Shown one piece after another: positions 25,001 to 33,661 of a DNA stretch of 62,265 nt. The position numbers and the translations under genes are program-made. The notes beneath the pieces are model-generated. The model made no database searches, was not told the DNA's origin, and saw only the letters and a program-made list of their open reading frames with translations. The stretch comes from a virus: positions 1 to 62,265 of the IMG/VR virus record IMGVR_UViG_3300042291_000296; one strand, 5' to 3'. Position 1 is the stretch's first letter. The number at the start of each line of letters is the position of its first letter.

Positions 25001-26081
25001 TCCTGGAGGCGTGGCATACACTATTGGTGAGAAAGATCAAACGTCTGTAACAACTGGCGCAACAATACAACTAAATCATCCAGACTCTGTAAACAGTGAC
25101 TACAATGCCTTTTGTTTTGGGAATGGCCTAGAGTCATACAGGATTAAGGACGATTTTGCAAATGCAACCATGGGTTATAGCCCAAGAGTTACAACAATAA
25201 TAGAAGACTACTCTGAGCAAAATCAATTTGCATCGTTAACCTATAGCGGAATATTTAGGGGTGACTCATCTGTAAATAGACTAAATGAGTTCAACCTATC
25301 ACTTGCAAATTTTATGAATTTAGATAAGCAGTACGGGCCCGTAAGAAAGCTGCATGCTAGAGACTCAGATCTATTGGTTTTACATCAAGACAAGGTCACA
25401 TCTGTACTGTATGGTAAGAACTTACTAGTTGATGCTTTAGGCGGAGGACAGGTAGCATCTATACCAGAAGTACTTGGTAATCAGATAGCATATCCAGGGG
25501 AGTACGGTATAAGTAATAACCCTGAGAGCTTTGCTTATAATGGAGGCGAAATTTACTTTACAGACGAAAAAAGAGGTGTTGTACTAAAGTTAACTGGGAA
25601 TCAAATAGCTAACATATCATCAGATGGTATGACAGACTACTTTAGAGACTTAATGATCGACACAACGAATAAGCAAAAAATAGGGGGATATGACCCATAC
25701 AACAGGGCGTATGTAATTTCTTCTAACCAAACATCAACAATACCCTGTCAGTTGGTATTGTTTCCAACTCAGAAATCAGTATCAGCCGCTACGGGTGGTA
25801 TATCCATGTTTTTATTTGCTATAAATACGCCTCAGTCTACGTGGAATTTACAGGTGATAGATGATGGATTTGGGGTAAATTGGGTATCATATTATGTTCC
25901 ACCAGGAGGATATGACCAGTTAGTATATGGAAATATTGCAAGTAACAACACGGGGATAGTAAGAACAGTTACATTCAGAGTATATTATTGTGGACTCTTA
26001 TTTAAGCAGTTTATATTAACACAGGGGATAGGTACTCTTACTGGAATAACAAACATTGTACTAACAAATCCAACATCTTAA
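22005..26081 (+). CDS. Large tail (stabilisation/muzzle-type) protein (1358 aa)
   Basis: The N-terminus MPDLQRTFLAGKMNKDIDER followed by LLPDGQYRHGLNI is the signature of the large tail protein of crAss-like phages, usually annotated as stabilisation protein and part of the short tail's muzzle or nozzle. Most of the chain is beta-rich with repeated blades (about 30-420), a variable middle, and a segment near 1100-1250 (VRKLHARDSDLLVLHQDK; PESFAYNGGEIYFTDEKRG) that looks like propeller strands. The extreme C-terminus resembles an Ig-like or BACON-type domain (NTPQSTWNLQVIDDGFGVNW). It probably closes the tail channel. Variable middle segments may be surface exposed. Confidence 0.78.
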   Translation: MPDLQRTFLAGKMNKDIDERLLPDGQYRHGLNITIDTSSGSNIGALQNGLGATKVYPITQVVNSFVGQESTTKTIGAVAYEAKNLIYWFVTCSTSSAIIEYNQDSGVSSRVLECTVSGGNYLNFDSKRIITGVNYLEGEDGDSYLFWTDNYNPPRRINISRCKSYGQNDPRIPLDINVILNPPMNAPYIFLSNDSAIQTNNLEEKFLYFAYRYKYIDNEYSSISPFSSVAFVPGQLNIDFETGDNKGMVNTINKADITFETGNQFVTEIQLLVRDTRSLNVMIIENLNKANMSIQSNTTFSFTFRNNKIYAPISADQITRLFDNVPLRAQAQDMIGNRLLYGNYLQFRNIADCNDVGINMNFTVNYASSAVVNTLYPKPTFRSDRDYEIGIMYGDEYGRMTTALTSTESNTSNSSSNAVYIPPTNSDTANSLIVEIKNSPPCWATNYRLVIKQAKQTYYNIFPRLFYASGSFRYFLINESDRDKFKVGGYLIFKTATGGATHVNKQFKILELEQKAAAFIPNAIEGLYFKIKIDSGDVFLIAPTAQTCGGTALGTNNPNSSPLALGYTVPVLVNSSNAAGTGGYMNMQVRYTTSPIFYGSSTSNAGAMITSFQDPGIQAIAGSNGIGVSNLFYGGIDLRYTIQIRPGNKYRYTSDVAGLIGWSADIPITINTLHYINLPPGQTGSAINLPNLAFVVKWTSTSVSLGDKFIVNCRSVNGNNYFNSSNGNNGGLLETHYKKTGGFAIVNCNCNGPVYAGALISITIKRDKYNPNAYTTLQTFPASQQNYNNIEEWFIESGAYLLFKENDNGGSDIGSRGVWFRNTTGAAQTQVYPPYPSIANIQLYNSTAGNQEATNFTYNRWDGTNVKMFLKGYGKRDGNNKQNVIETYFTITQTPPSNFIVCETVPSENDVDIFHELTKTYPIINNKHISRWQYNTKQNAVGFTRLTQTAKTQPHYFTVGEKVYVNSVGITPTTSYTITAVPSRYAIVIDLPFPGGPTVPGGVAYTIGEKDQTSVTTGATIQLNHPDSVNSDYNAFCFGNGLESYRIKDDFANATMGYSPRVTTIIEDYSEQNQFASLTYSGIFRGDSSVNRLNEFNLSLANFMNLDKQYGPVRKLHARDSDLLVLHQDKVTSVLYGKNLLVDALGGGQVASIPEVLGNQIAYPGEYGISNNPESFAYNGGEIYFTDEKRGVVLKLTGNQIANISSDGMTDYFRDLMIDTTNKQKIGGYDPYNRAYVISSNQTSTIPCQLVLFPTQKSVSAATGGISMFLFAINTPQSTWNLQVIDDGFGVNWVSYYVPPGGYDQLVYGNIASNNTGIVRTVTFRVYYCGLLFKQFILTQGIGTLTGITNIVLTNPTS

Positions 26082-26085
26082 TAAA

Positions 26086-28935
26086 ATGAATACAAATCAA
26101 TCGTTTGAATATACAGGCAGCTCTCAGTACGACATAAACAATGTTATACTTAGTAATGCTAGCATTGCATTATTTGATACGTTGACTGGAGTTGGTGGGG
26201 TTGACTTTATGCCATCTAACGGGTCAGTTGTTACAGTAAAGTCTGGAGATCCATCTGGAGCATTTACTGACTTAGTACCTACACTAAATAATAAGCTATA
26301 CTACTTGGTATCAGATCAACTTTATAGTCAGTCAGACAGAGATATAATAATAGCCGACCGAATAGAAATACCTGTAATTTATAACTATGGAATATATGAG
26401 GGTACGTTCACCTTTGTCAATCCAAATGACTATGAATATCTTTATTTATTGTGGGACTATTCTGACAATATTGGAACAGGTACCGTGTCGTTTTTAGGTG
26501 AAACATCAGATAGGTCTATATCTTTTCCACTTGGAGGTGATATTGGTATAACAGGTATAAACTATAATGCAATAGATTATCCTACTAGATTTCAGATAAT
26601 GTGGGGTGACGTTATTGTTGCTGACTCGCAGTATGTTGGGTTAAATTCATTGGCAAACTACAATGCATTAATAGCTTATGGTGTAGACCCATCAAATATA
26701 GCACTGCAATCACCGTATGATGGACTAGTAAATAATGGTGTTGGGAGTCTATTATTTAAAAAGTTTGCTGCTGGAACTGGATTTGACGATGCTACAATTA
26801 TAGTATCATCTCCTGTTTCTGTAAGTTCAATTTGGATTGTAAGCAAGATCGATACATATTTAAATACCTTTTGGATAGATATAACTGATGGTACTGATGC
26901 CGATGTGTGCACTCAGTGTCCTTTAGACATGTACTATCATAATGGCTCAGGATTACTTCCAGTGTCAGGTGACACCATATACACAACCTCAGATGGTCTG
27001 TCAGTGTTCGATGGTAATGATGCATATCATATGATTGATACCTCTATATGTGCTATTCCAACGCCTGTAAATAAGACATACTGTCTGGTAAGTGATTCAG
27101 GTATAGTAGTATCTGTATCTGCATGTAACTGCCCTGATTTTGCGGTACCATTTATATATCAAGAGGATATATACTTTAATATAAATGAAAATGTAAATAT
27201 ACCAATAAGTGTGACTAATTCTCCAACATCGTGGACCGTTGACACTCTATGTCGTCAGTATATATTGACAGGTGGTACTGATTCTACATTGTTTGAGTAT
27301 ACTGACTGTGATGGAAATTCAAAGAATATAACAGTATCACAAGGGTTTGACATGCAAATATGTACACTATCATATCCAACTGTTGTGCGAGGTAGTGGAT
27401 CGATTTCAGACAATGGCAAATGTAACTCTGTAGTTTTTCCATCTGGGATTACATTTGAAAATGGGATACTATCTGGAACCGTAAACGAGGCCACAAATTT
27501 TAATGTAGACTTAATTGCTGCAAATTGTTTTGGAGACAGCGACCCTAGAACAATAGGTGTGTACATAGGACAGTCAAGTGATTATAATCCATTTTTAATA
27601 GATATAGAACAATTTAAAAAAACATCTGCTGACTGTTGCACTATAACACCATCGTTTACGCTTTCATACTTTATTGGTTCTGGACTAGTTCCAACAAAGG
27701 GAGATCAAATATTTTTAGATAGAAATCAAGAAGACTTTATTATTGGTGGGAATAAGTGGTACTATATAGACAAGTCAGACTACGTAATAAAGGTTGACTC
27801 GAATGGATACGTAAATGATATAGCTGTGTGTCCTGGTAGTACTACAACAACAACGACTACTACCACCACCACATTACCTGCTGGTGATTATTTTGAGGCA
27901 ACGTCTTGTTCAGATCCAACTATATCTGTAACATTATTAGATTCAAGTATGTTTGGGATATTGGTTGGAGATGTAGTTAAGACTACAGACGGCAACTGCT
28001 GGACCATAACAGCATCATCTATTGGAGGATTTCCATTTTACTATATAGAGAATCCAGTTACTATATACCCAGACTGTTCAACGTGTACGGGCACAACGAC
28101 TACTACAACTACGACTACGACAACCACAGCTCCAGTCATTACTCCATTTAGTATGGACATTACTGGTCTTAATTCTAGCTTTAATACGTGCAACATAACA
28201 CCCTCTCTAACAACTATGTACCATAATGGTGCTGGCCCTAATCCAATAGTAAACGACTTTGTTTACTCTGATGCATTGGGTGCTAATTTGTTTAATGGTG
28301 GTTACCTATGGTACTACTCTGATAATGGCGGTGTACTAGCTGCGATTAACATAGCTGATACGGGGCAGGTGTTGCAGTTTGATACATGTCTGTACGTTAC
28401 TACTACAACCACAACGACCACAATACCGTTATTCTATTATTATGGTGAGAAGTGCACAAACTTGGGCGGTCCTTCATACTTACTAGAGTATCAGAATCTA
28501 TCTGGTCTTGATATTGGAGCAATAGTAAAAGATAGTGCTGGTGAGTGTTACGAGATAATGTCGGTTACAGTCCCAGGTATAGTTGACGGAACAATATTCT
28601 TTCAGTATAACAACTGTGCTGACTGCATAGGAGTTACTACGACTACGACTACTACAACTACTACGACTACTACAACTACGACGACTACTACTACGACTAC
28701 TATGCCACCACTGACAGAGGTGATTTGTAAGGCTGGGTCATACATTAACGTATGTAGTGGAGATATATCATTATACTACATTACAGATCCACTTGGATCA
28801 ATGGTAGTAAGTAATATATACACAGACCCATCTGGATTAATATTGGCTCCAGCAAATTACTATATGCTTTTTGATGGGTCAATTGCCTATGAGTGGGATG
28901 GGGCTATATGGACTGGAAACACTAAAAACTGTTAA
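26086..28935 (+). CDS. Modular tail fibre with poly-threonine linkers (949 aa)
   Basis: The N-terminal 540 residues are beta-rich, with cadherin/Ig-like parts (FENGILSGTVNEATNFNVDLI). After residue 585 the protein alternates poly-Thr runs of 11, 12, 8 and 22 residues with Cys-containing modules of about 80-90 residues (pattern C...GDVVK..DG.CW.I...Y.DC..C). The Thr runs are mucin-like, extended, and would be good O-glycosylation targets. Each is encoded by mixed ACN codons, so slippage could still alter length. Its stop shares a base with the ATG of a glycosyltransferase (TAATG). It is probably a host-binding fibre. Confidence 0.8.
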   Translation: MNTNQSFEYTGSSQYDINNVILSNASIALFDTLTGVGGVDFMPSNGSVVTVKSGDPSGAFTDLVPTLNNKLYYLVSDQLYSQSDRDIIIADRIEIPVIYNYGIYEGTFTFVNPNDYEYLYLLWDYSDNIGTGTVSFLGETSDRSISFPLGGDIGITGINYNAIDYPTRFQIMWGDVIVADSQYVGLNSLANYNALIAYGVDPSNIALQSPYDGLVNNGVGSLLFKKFAAGTGFDDATIIVSSPVSVSSIWIVSKIDTYLNTFWIDITDGTDADVCTQCPLDMYYHNGSGLLPVSGDTIYTTSDGLSVFDGNDAYHMIDTSICAIPTPVNKTYCLVSDSGIVVSVSACNCPDFAVPFIYQEDIYFNINENVNIPISVTNSPTSWTVDTLCRQYILTGGTDSTLFEYTDCDGNSKNITVSQGFDMQICTLSYPTVVRGSGSISDNGKCNSVVFPSGITFENGILSGTVNEATNFNVDLIAANCFGDSDPRTIGVYIGQSSDYNPFLIDIEQFKKTSADCCTITPSFTLSYFIGSGLVPTKGDQIFLDRNQEDFIIGGNKWYYIDKSDYVIKVDSNGYVNDIAVCPGSTTTTTTTTTTTLPAGDYFEATSCSDPTISVTLLDSSMFGILVGDVVKTTDGNCWTITASSIGGFPFYYIENPVTIYPDCSTCTGTTTTTTTTTTTTAPVITPFSMDITGLNSSFNTCNITPSLTTMYHNGAGPNPIVNDFVYSDALGANLFNGGYLWYYSDNGGVLAAINIADTGQVLQFDTCLYVTTTTTTTTIPLFYYYGEKCTNLGGPSYLLEYQNLSGLDIGAIVKDSAGECYEIMSVTVPGIVDGTIFFQYNNCADCIGVTTTTTTTTTTTTTTTTTTTTTTMPPLTEVICKAGSYINVCSGDISLYYITDPLGSMVVSNIYTDPSGLILAPANYYMLFDGSIAYEWDGAIWTGNTKNC
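27841..27873 (+). repeat. ACN triplet run, 11 Thr codons
   Basis: Eleven consecutive threonine codons encode residues 586-596 of the fibre and form the first of four linkers between Cys-rich modules. Confidence 0.9.
28093..28128 (+). repeat. ACN triplet run, 12 Thr codons
   Basis: Twelve consecutive threonine codons form the second linker, after a TCTG segment with two Cys just upstream. Confidence 0.9.
28399..28422 (+). repeat. ACN triplet run, 8 Thr codons
   Basis: Eight consecutive threonine codons form the third and shortest linker. Confidence 0.9.
28636..28701 (+). repeat. ACN triplet run, 22 Thr codons
   Basis: About 22 consecutive threonine codons, mostly ACT and ACG alternating, form the last and longest linker before the C-terminal module. 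The ACT/ACG alternation makes local 6-nt repeats prone to slippage. Confidence 0.9.
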
Positions 28936-29855
28936 TGAAGAGACTACGATTTTTATCTGCACAGCCAGCAATAGATTATTATTCTTGGCAGGTAGAGGTT
29001 TATATACATAACTTTATAAGTCTTGGTTATAAAGAAAACCATATAGATATTGTTGCAGGCTATCAAGAAGACATACCTGAGTCATGGATAAAGCTACAGA
29101 AGAGATTTCCAAAGGCTAGATTTTTTTTCTATGAAGACACTATGGGAGAGTGTAAATATCTTCCAGCAATACAGGGTCATTTATTAAAAAAACATTTTAA
29201 GGCCCATCCATATCTAAAGAGAGACGCTATATTTTTTCATGATGCTGATTTTTTATTTACTAAATACTTTGATTTCTCAAAGTTTCTACATGATGACATT
29301 TGGTACTTCTCTGATACCATTAGCTATATAGGTTACGATTATATAATGAGCAAGGGCGAGGAGGTATTAGATGCTATGTGTGAAACAGTTGGTATAGATA
29401 AAGATGTTATCAAGAACAACCAGAAGAACAGTGGTGGAGCACAGAAGCTATTTAAAAATATAGACCATGAGTACTGGGAGCAGGTGGAGGAATACTCTTT
29501 AAAACTGTACGATGTTTTAATGGACAATCAACATGTAAAGAAGGAGGGAGACCCATACCCAATACAGGCATGGACGGCAAGCATGTGGGTAGAGCTTTGG
29601 ATGGGATGGAAGCTAGGGCATACCGTTGTTGTTCCTAGTGAGTTTGATTTTTGTTGGGCCACGTGCCCTGTATCAAGATGGGAGAGCGTCAATTTTTTTC
29701 ATAACGCAGGTGTAATGAATGATAAATCTGGAATGTTTTGTAAGGCAAAGTACATGGACAAGTATCCGTTCAAAGAAGACTTGAATGTTGTGCCAGAGAG
29801 GTGCTCTTATATGTACTATAAGCTATTGAAATCTATCGATACTTGTCTTGAGTAA
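28935..29855 (+). CDS. Putative glycosyltransferase coupled to the fibre gene (306 aa)
   Basis: The protein has a HDADFLF motif (H102-D103-A-D105) after hydrophobic strand AIFF, a KNSGGAQ loop near 155, AWTASMWVELW near 210 and FFHNAG near 262. This is the layout of a GT-A glycosyltransferase: DxD metal site, acceptor loop and a late His. It has no signal peptide. Its ATG shares a base with the stop of the poly-Thr fibre gene, so both are made together; the fibre's Thr linkers are an obvious candidate acceptor, but this is inference. It differs clearly from the glycosyltransferase at 69. Confidence 0.68.
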   Translation: MKRLRFLSAQPAIDYYSWQVEVYIHNFISLGYKENHIDIVAGYQEDIPESWIKLQKRFPKARFFFYEDTMGECKYLPAIQGHLLKKHFKAHPYLKRDAIFFHDADFLFTKYFDFSKFLHDDIWYFSDTISYIGYDYIMSKGEEVLDAMCETVGIDKDVIKNNQKNSGGAQKLFKNIDHEYWEQVEEYSLKLYDVLMDNQHVKKEGDPYPIQAWTASMWVELWMGWKLGHTVVVPSEFDFCWATCPVSRWESVNFFHNAGVMNDKSGMFCKAKYMDKYPFKEDLNVVPERCSYMYYKLLKSIDTCLE

Positions 29856-29863
29856 TTTTTTTG

Positions 29864-29871
29864 TAAATTTG
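29864..29871 (+). promoter_or_regulatory. Promoter box (TAAATTTG), leaderless type
   Basis: This is an exact TAnnTTTG box ending 4 nt before the ATG at 29876, so transcription would begin at the start codon. Confidence 0.6.
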
Positions 29872-29875
29872 TACT

Positions 29876-30685
29876 ATGGCAGATGTAACTATTTCGTATT
29901 CTGAGAATGTTTCTGGGTGGACCTCATTTTGGTCTTACATACCCGAATGGATGGTGTGTCTAAATAGTAATTTTTATACGTTCAACCAGGGTAATTTATA
30001 TAGACATAATGACGTGTCAGTTCCAAGGACTAGGTACTACAATAATGTTGTTTATGGTTGCAGTGTTCAGACGATATTTAATGACGATCCAGCAAGCGTA
30101 AAAATGTTTAAGACAATAGATCTTGACTCCAACAATAGCTGGAACGTAAGTCTAACTACAGATCTTCAGGACGGAAGTATATCAAGGGATTGGTTTGAAG
30201 TAAAGGAGGGGGAGTGGTATTCATTTATACGATACAATCCAGAAAATCTATCATTGCTTACTAACATCAGTCAGGTAGATGCATCGGCAAATTATATGCG
30301 AGGAATGGGAACAATAGCAGCGGAAGCTTCTCCTATATATACATTAAATTTAAATGCAGTTACTCCTAACTTTAGCACTACATATCCATATGGATCAAGC
30401 GTGTATACGATAGATCTAAGTACTACTGTACCACCAGGCGGGACACTTGTGTATCTAGGTCAGCTTGACTTTACAACTAATTCAGGAGAGGTTCACATGA
30501 TACCAGCTACTGTGGTGGCCACCCCAACTGTGGGTCAATACCTAGTATCTATATCAGATCCACTCGCACAGTCATACGGTGTTAGGGGTTACTACCTAGA
30601 CATTACATTGACTCTCCCAATTACAGAGACCGCAGAGACAGAATTATTTGCTGTTGGAACGTCAGTTTTCAAAAGTTATATGTAA
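29876..30685 (+). CDS. Structural protein, crAss-like (269 aa)
   Basis: The N-terminal sequence VTISYSENVSGWTSFWSYIP and the following NFYTFNQGNLYRHND are characteristic of a beta-rich structural protein found near tail genes of crAss-like and other Bacteroidota phages. The second half is beta-rich with repeated Tyr/Thr strands. It is likely a tail or head-surface component. It has its own leaderless-type promoter, and another box follows in its last codons. Confidence 0.72.
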   Translation: MADVTISYSENVSGWTSFWSYIPEWMVCLNSNFYTFNQGNLYRHNDVSVPRTRYYNNVVYGCSVQTIFNDDPASVKMFKTIDLDSNNSWNVSLTTDLQDGSISRDWFEVKEGEWYSFIRYNPENLSLLTNISQVDASANYMRGMGTIAAEASPIYTLNLNAVTPNFSTTYPYGSSVYTIDLSTTVPPGGTLVYLGQLDFTTNSGEVHMIPATVVATPTVGQYLVSISDPLAQSYGVRGYYLDITLTLPITETAETELFAVGTSVFKSYM

Positions 30686-30690
30686 ATTTG
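30683..30690 (+). promoter_or_regulatory. Promoter box (TAAATTTG) over a stop codon, leaderless type
   Basis: This is an exact TAnnTTTG box overlapping the stop codon of the previous gene and ending 3 nt before the ATG at 30694. It supports ATG 30694 rather than the TTG at 30688. Confidence 0.55.
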
Positions 30691-30693
30691 TTT

Positions 30694-31095
30694 ATGGATG
30701 TAAGGTATTTAATAGACAGCGACTACGAAGTACTAGTCGACTGGTGGAAAGATTGGAGATGGGACGCACCTCCAAGGGATATGCTCCCACAAGACGGAGT
30801 TGGTGGTTTAATGGTTTCTAAGGATGGCGTTGACATATGTGCTGGGTTTATATACTTCACAAACTCAAAGACGGCATGGATAGAGTTTATAGTTTCAAAC
30901 TTCAAGTACAAAGAAAAAGATAGGAAGCAGGCTCTAGAGTTCTTAATATCTTCCCTTGTAGACGTAACAAGAGATGTAAACAAGTGCAAGTACATATACA
31001 CATCATTAAAGAGTCCCAGCCTTATAAAGAGGTATGAAAATTGTGGATTTAAGTCTGGCAGTACAAGTTGCACTGAAATGATTATGACTATATGA
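30694..31095 (+). CDS. Putative GNAT-family acetyltransferase (133 aa)
   Basis: The protein is of GNAT size and order: N-terminal strand and helix (VRYLIDSDYEVLVDWWKDW), central strands GVDICAGFIYF and TAWIEFIVSN, then a helix where acetyl-CoA would bind (RKQALEFLISSLVDV), and a C-terminal SLIKRYENCGFK, the usual end of the fold. The classical Q/RxxGxG/A loop is degenerate (KEKDRK). GNAT proteins are frequent in phage late regions; the substrate is unknown. It overlaps the next gene by 4 nt (ATGA). Confidence 0.65.
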   Translation: MDVRYLIDSDYEVLVDWWKDWRWDAPPRDMLPQDGVGGLMVSKDGVDICAGFIYFTNSKTAWIEFIVSNFKYKEKDRKQALEFLISSLVDVTRDVNKCKYIYTSLKSPSLIKRYENCGFKSGSTSCTEMIMTI

Positions 31096-31577
31096 AGGTA
31101 AACCATTTCATGGTGATAGATGATTTCTTAGAAAATCCACATGGCCATATAGAAGATATATTTAATAACGAGTTTATAGATTACCAATCAGAGTCTGGCA
31201 TATTTAGAAATATACAGGTAAGAGATGACGAGGTAAAAGATACGGTACATGGGATATTGCCTGATTACGATGTGGTTCATAATTTTGTTAGGATGTCTCC
31301 ATATGGTCAGATAGAGCCAAACAACGTACACAACGATGAGATCATGGGAGATATCACGTGTGTGTTATATTTAAGTCTTAACCATCCAAGTGATGACGGC
31401 ACAACAATATATGATTGTGAAGACAAGATGATAGACGTAAGGTCTAAGTTTAACAGAATGTTTATTTTTGACTCCGCACTATATCATAGTCGGAATATTT
31501 TTAGTAACTTTGGTGTTGACAAATCATCAAGACTTATACAGGTCTTATTTTTAAATAAAAAAAAATGGCAGCAGTAA
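31092..31577 (+). CDS. 2-oxoglutarate/Fe(II) oxygenase-like protein (161 aa)
   Basis: Metal-site residues are visible: H80-N-D82 in VHNDEIMGD, a distal His132 in LYHSRN and Arg147 in SSRLIQVLF, the HxD...H...R order of 2-oxoglutarate-dependent oxygenases. The set resembles the DUF6445 type seen in phages. Such enzymes hydroxylate proteins or small molecules; the target is unknown, but the neighbourhood (fibre, glycosyltransferase, GNAT) suggests particle modification. It overlaps both neighbours by 4 and 13 nt. Confidence 0.7.
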   Translation: MKVNHFMVIDDFLENPHGHIEDIFNNEFIDYQSESGIFRNIQVRDDEVKDTVHGILPDYDVVHNFVRMSPYGQIEPNNVHNDEIMGDITCVLYLSLNHPSDDGTTIYDCEDKMIDVRSKFNRMFIFDSALYHSRNIFSNFGVDKSSRLIQVLFLNKKKWQQ

Positions 31578-32194
31578 CATCAACAATAGTAGCACTAGGT
31601 GGTTTGGGTCTTAGTGCCGCTCAAGCTATCAAGGCAAACAAAGATATGAAAATAGCTAGTAAGGCATCTCAAGATGCCTCAAATCAGCTTAAAAGTATTA
31701 AAGAACAGAACGCATTTAAAAATGTCCAGGTACCTACACTAGGGTTTGACCTAGCACAAGAAGCAGGAGCACAAAGAGATGCTCAAGCACTTAATGCTAT
31801 ACAAGGAGCTGGAGCTGCTGGGGTAATTGGTGGTGTTGGGCAATTAGCTCAGGTTGGTTTACAAGGGGACTTACAACTAGCTGCATCTGCACAGGATGCT
31901 CAATATAATAGAGATCTACAACAGGCAAACGCAGAGCAGGGTATTGAGGCTAGAAGAGGAGAGAGAGAGTTTAATATAGGAATGGGAGAGAAGCAAGACG
32001 CTGAACTACGTAGGGCTCAGGCACAATCAAGAAAGACTGCTGCAATTAATTCAATGGCTACATCTGCTGGGTCGGCACTGACTGGTATAGGCGGAATATT
32101 AGACAAAGACAAACCAACTTTAGACGATCCATATGGATATGAAGCATACAAAAAGACGCAACAAATAGGTGAAAGGATGAGGGGTAAATGGTAA
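31565..32194 (+). CDS. Internal virion protein (209 aa)
   Basis: The protein is Ala/Gln/Gly-rich, with an N-terminal hydrophobic helix (STIVALGGLGLSAAQAI), long helices and repeats of AQ and QDAQ. It belongs to the low-complexity helical proteins coded between tail genes and the giant protein of podophages, which are usually packaged inside the head and ejected. The role is inferred from composition and position. Confidence 0.65.
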   Translation: MAAVTSTIVALGGLGLSAAQAIKANKDMKIASKASQDASNQLKSIKEQNAFKNVQVPTLGFDLAQEAGAQRDAQALNAIQGAGAAGVIGGVGQLAQVGLQGDLQLAASAQDAQYNRDLQQANAEQGIEARRGEREFNIGMGEKQDAELRRAQAQSRKTAAINSMATSAGSALTGIGGILDKDKPTLDDPYGYEAYKKTQQIGERMRGKW

Positions 32195-32227
32195 AAATAA
32201 GTAAAGGAATAACTAAAGTAATTTAAT

Positions 32228-33658
32228 ATGCCAATCAAAGATTATAGTACATATATACCAACAGCAGGTGTTGACTGGGGTAAAATAACCGAGGGTTTAA
32301 TCGGTAACATTAATGCAGTAGAGACTGGAAGAAAAGCAAATGATTTAGCAGTAGAGAAAGAAAAGGAAGCACTTGACTTAATCATGACCGATGCAAATGC
32401 GCTAATGAATAAACAGCAGTTGTATTCCTCACAAAACTTAAATGACTTTATATTAAACGGCGCTGATGCTGGAAGACAAAAGATATCAGAATGGAACAAA
32501 CTTTTAAAGAGCGGTCAATTAAGCCCTAAAGACTATAAAAAAAGAATAAATGCTCTCAACGATAATTGGAGCACGCTTGCAGGAACAGCAAAGCAATTTG
32601 ACGCAGCGAATAAAACGCTTATGGATAGACAGATTCCAGATGCAAAAACTGGAAATCCAACAGGTAGCCCATTTGAACAATATTTAGCTCTAATTCAAGC
32701 TGAACTTGGAGACTTAAAAGATAAAAAAATATTTTTTGACAATGAAACTGGAAAGTCTTATATTTCAAAAATATCAGATGGTAAGGTAGTTGATATGACA
32801 TCTACAATGAGTTACGCCCAACCTAATAATTTCCTTGATAATTTCTTTGATGTAGATAAAGAAATCATTGATCTTACTAAGAACCTTGAGCCTTATAAAA
32901 TAGAAAAGATAGATAGTAAGGGAAATAAAATAACTGAAGATCCATTTCAAAACGAAGCAACTGTGAACACCGTTATCGCATTCGAAAACGTTGTACTAGG
33001 TAACCCTCGATATACAGCTTCAGTTTTAGAAAAACTTTCTGGATCTAATATGGACTACTATAGAACAGATGAAGAAAAAAACCAAAAGATAAATGATCTT
33101 TTTGAAACAAAAAAGAAGGCAAGAGCTTATCTAAAACAACCTGATTATACAGCTGAAGAAGAAAAAAAATTAAAGGAAGAGTTAGCCGAAACATTAATTT
33201 ATACTGCGCTTGACCAAAATCAAGTTTATCAACCTGTTCCATCTGAAAAACAAATAGCGAAAGCTAAGAAACTTATTGATGATCAAATAAGATCACAGGT
33301 TGGATATGTAGGGACAATTGAAAGTATTAGTAGGGGCGGTGGCGGTGGCTCTGGAGGTGGCTCTAGAGGTGGCTCTGGGAAACCAACTGCTACAGAAATA
33401 AAGAATGCAGCAGATGAAAAAAAACAAAATGATTATTTTACTCAGGTATTGAATTCATGGGGTAACTCAAGCGAAATAGCGTCAATGCTTGGACGAGAAT
33501 ATAAGGTGACATGGGATCCTGGGAAAGGCATGGGTATAAAAAAAGAAGGTACAAAAGCTGCATATGTTTACTATAAACACCCAAGAGAAATGTTTGACCT
33601 ATTCGGATATGGCTCACCAGATAACAAAATAGCGTGGACTTCATTCTTTAAAAAATAA
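32228..33658 (+). CDS. Internal/cargo virion protein (476 aa)
   Basis: The protein is helical and Lys/Glu/Asn-rich, starting MPIKDYSTYIPTAGVDWGKI. Near residue 370 a glycine-rich linker (SRGGGGGSGGGSRGGSG) separates it from a C-terminal domain. No enzyme motif is visible. It lies between the 209-aa protein and the 3446-aa protein, 3 nt before the latter, consistent with an ejection complex. Confidence 0.68.
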   Translation: MPIKDYSTYIPTAGVDWGKITEGLIGNINAVETGRKANDLAVEKEKEALDLIMTDANALMNKQQLYSSQNLNDFILNGADAGRQKISEWNKLLKSGQLSPKDYKKRINALNDNWSTLAGTAKQFDAANKTLMDRQIPDAKTGNPTGSPFEQYLALIQAELGDLKDKKIFFDNETGKSYISKISDGKVVDMTSTMSYAQPNNFLDNFFDVDKEIIDLTKNLEPYKIEKIDSKGNKITEDPFQNEATVNTVIAFENVVLGNPRYTASVLEKLSGSNMDYYRTDEEKNQKINDLFETKKKARAYLKQPDYTAEEEKKLKEELAETLIYTALDQNQVYQPVPSEKQIAKAKKLIDDQIRSQVGYVGTIESISRGGGGGSGGGSRGGSGKPTATEIKNAADEKKQNDYFTQVLNSWGNSSEIASMLGREYKVTWDPGKGMGIKKEGTKAAYVYYKHPREMFDLFGYGSPDNKIAWTSFFKK

Positions 33659-33661
33659 ATA

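Noticed and set aside
27841-28701. The ACN repeats as a CRISPR-like array
   Set aside because: They are in-frame threonine codon runs of different length inside a protein gene.
30688-31095. TTG start for the GNAT-like gene
   Set aside because: The TTG lies inside the promoter box; ATG 30694 fits better.
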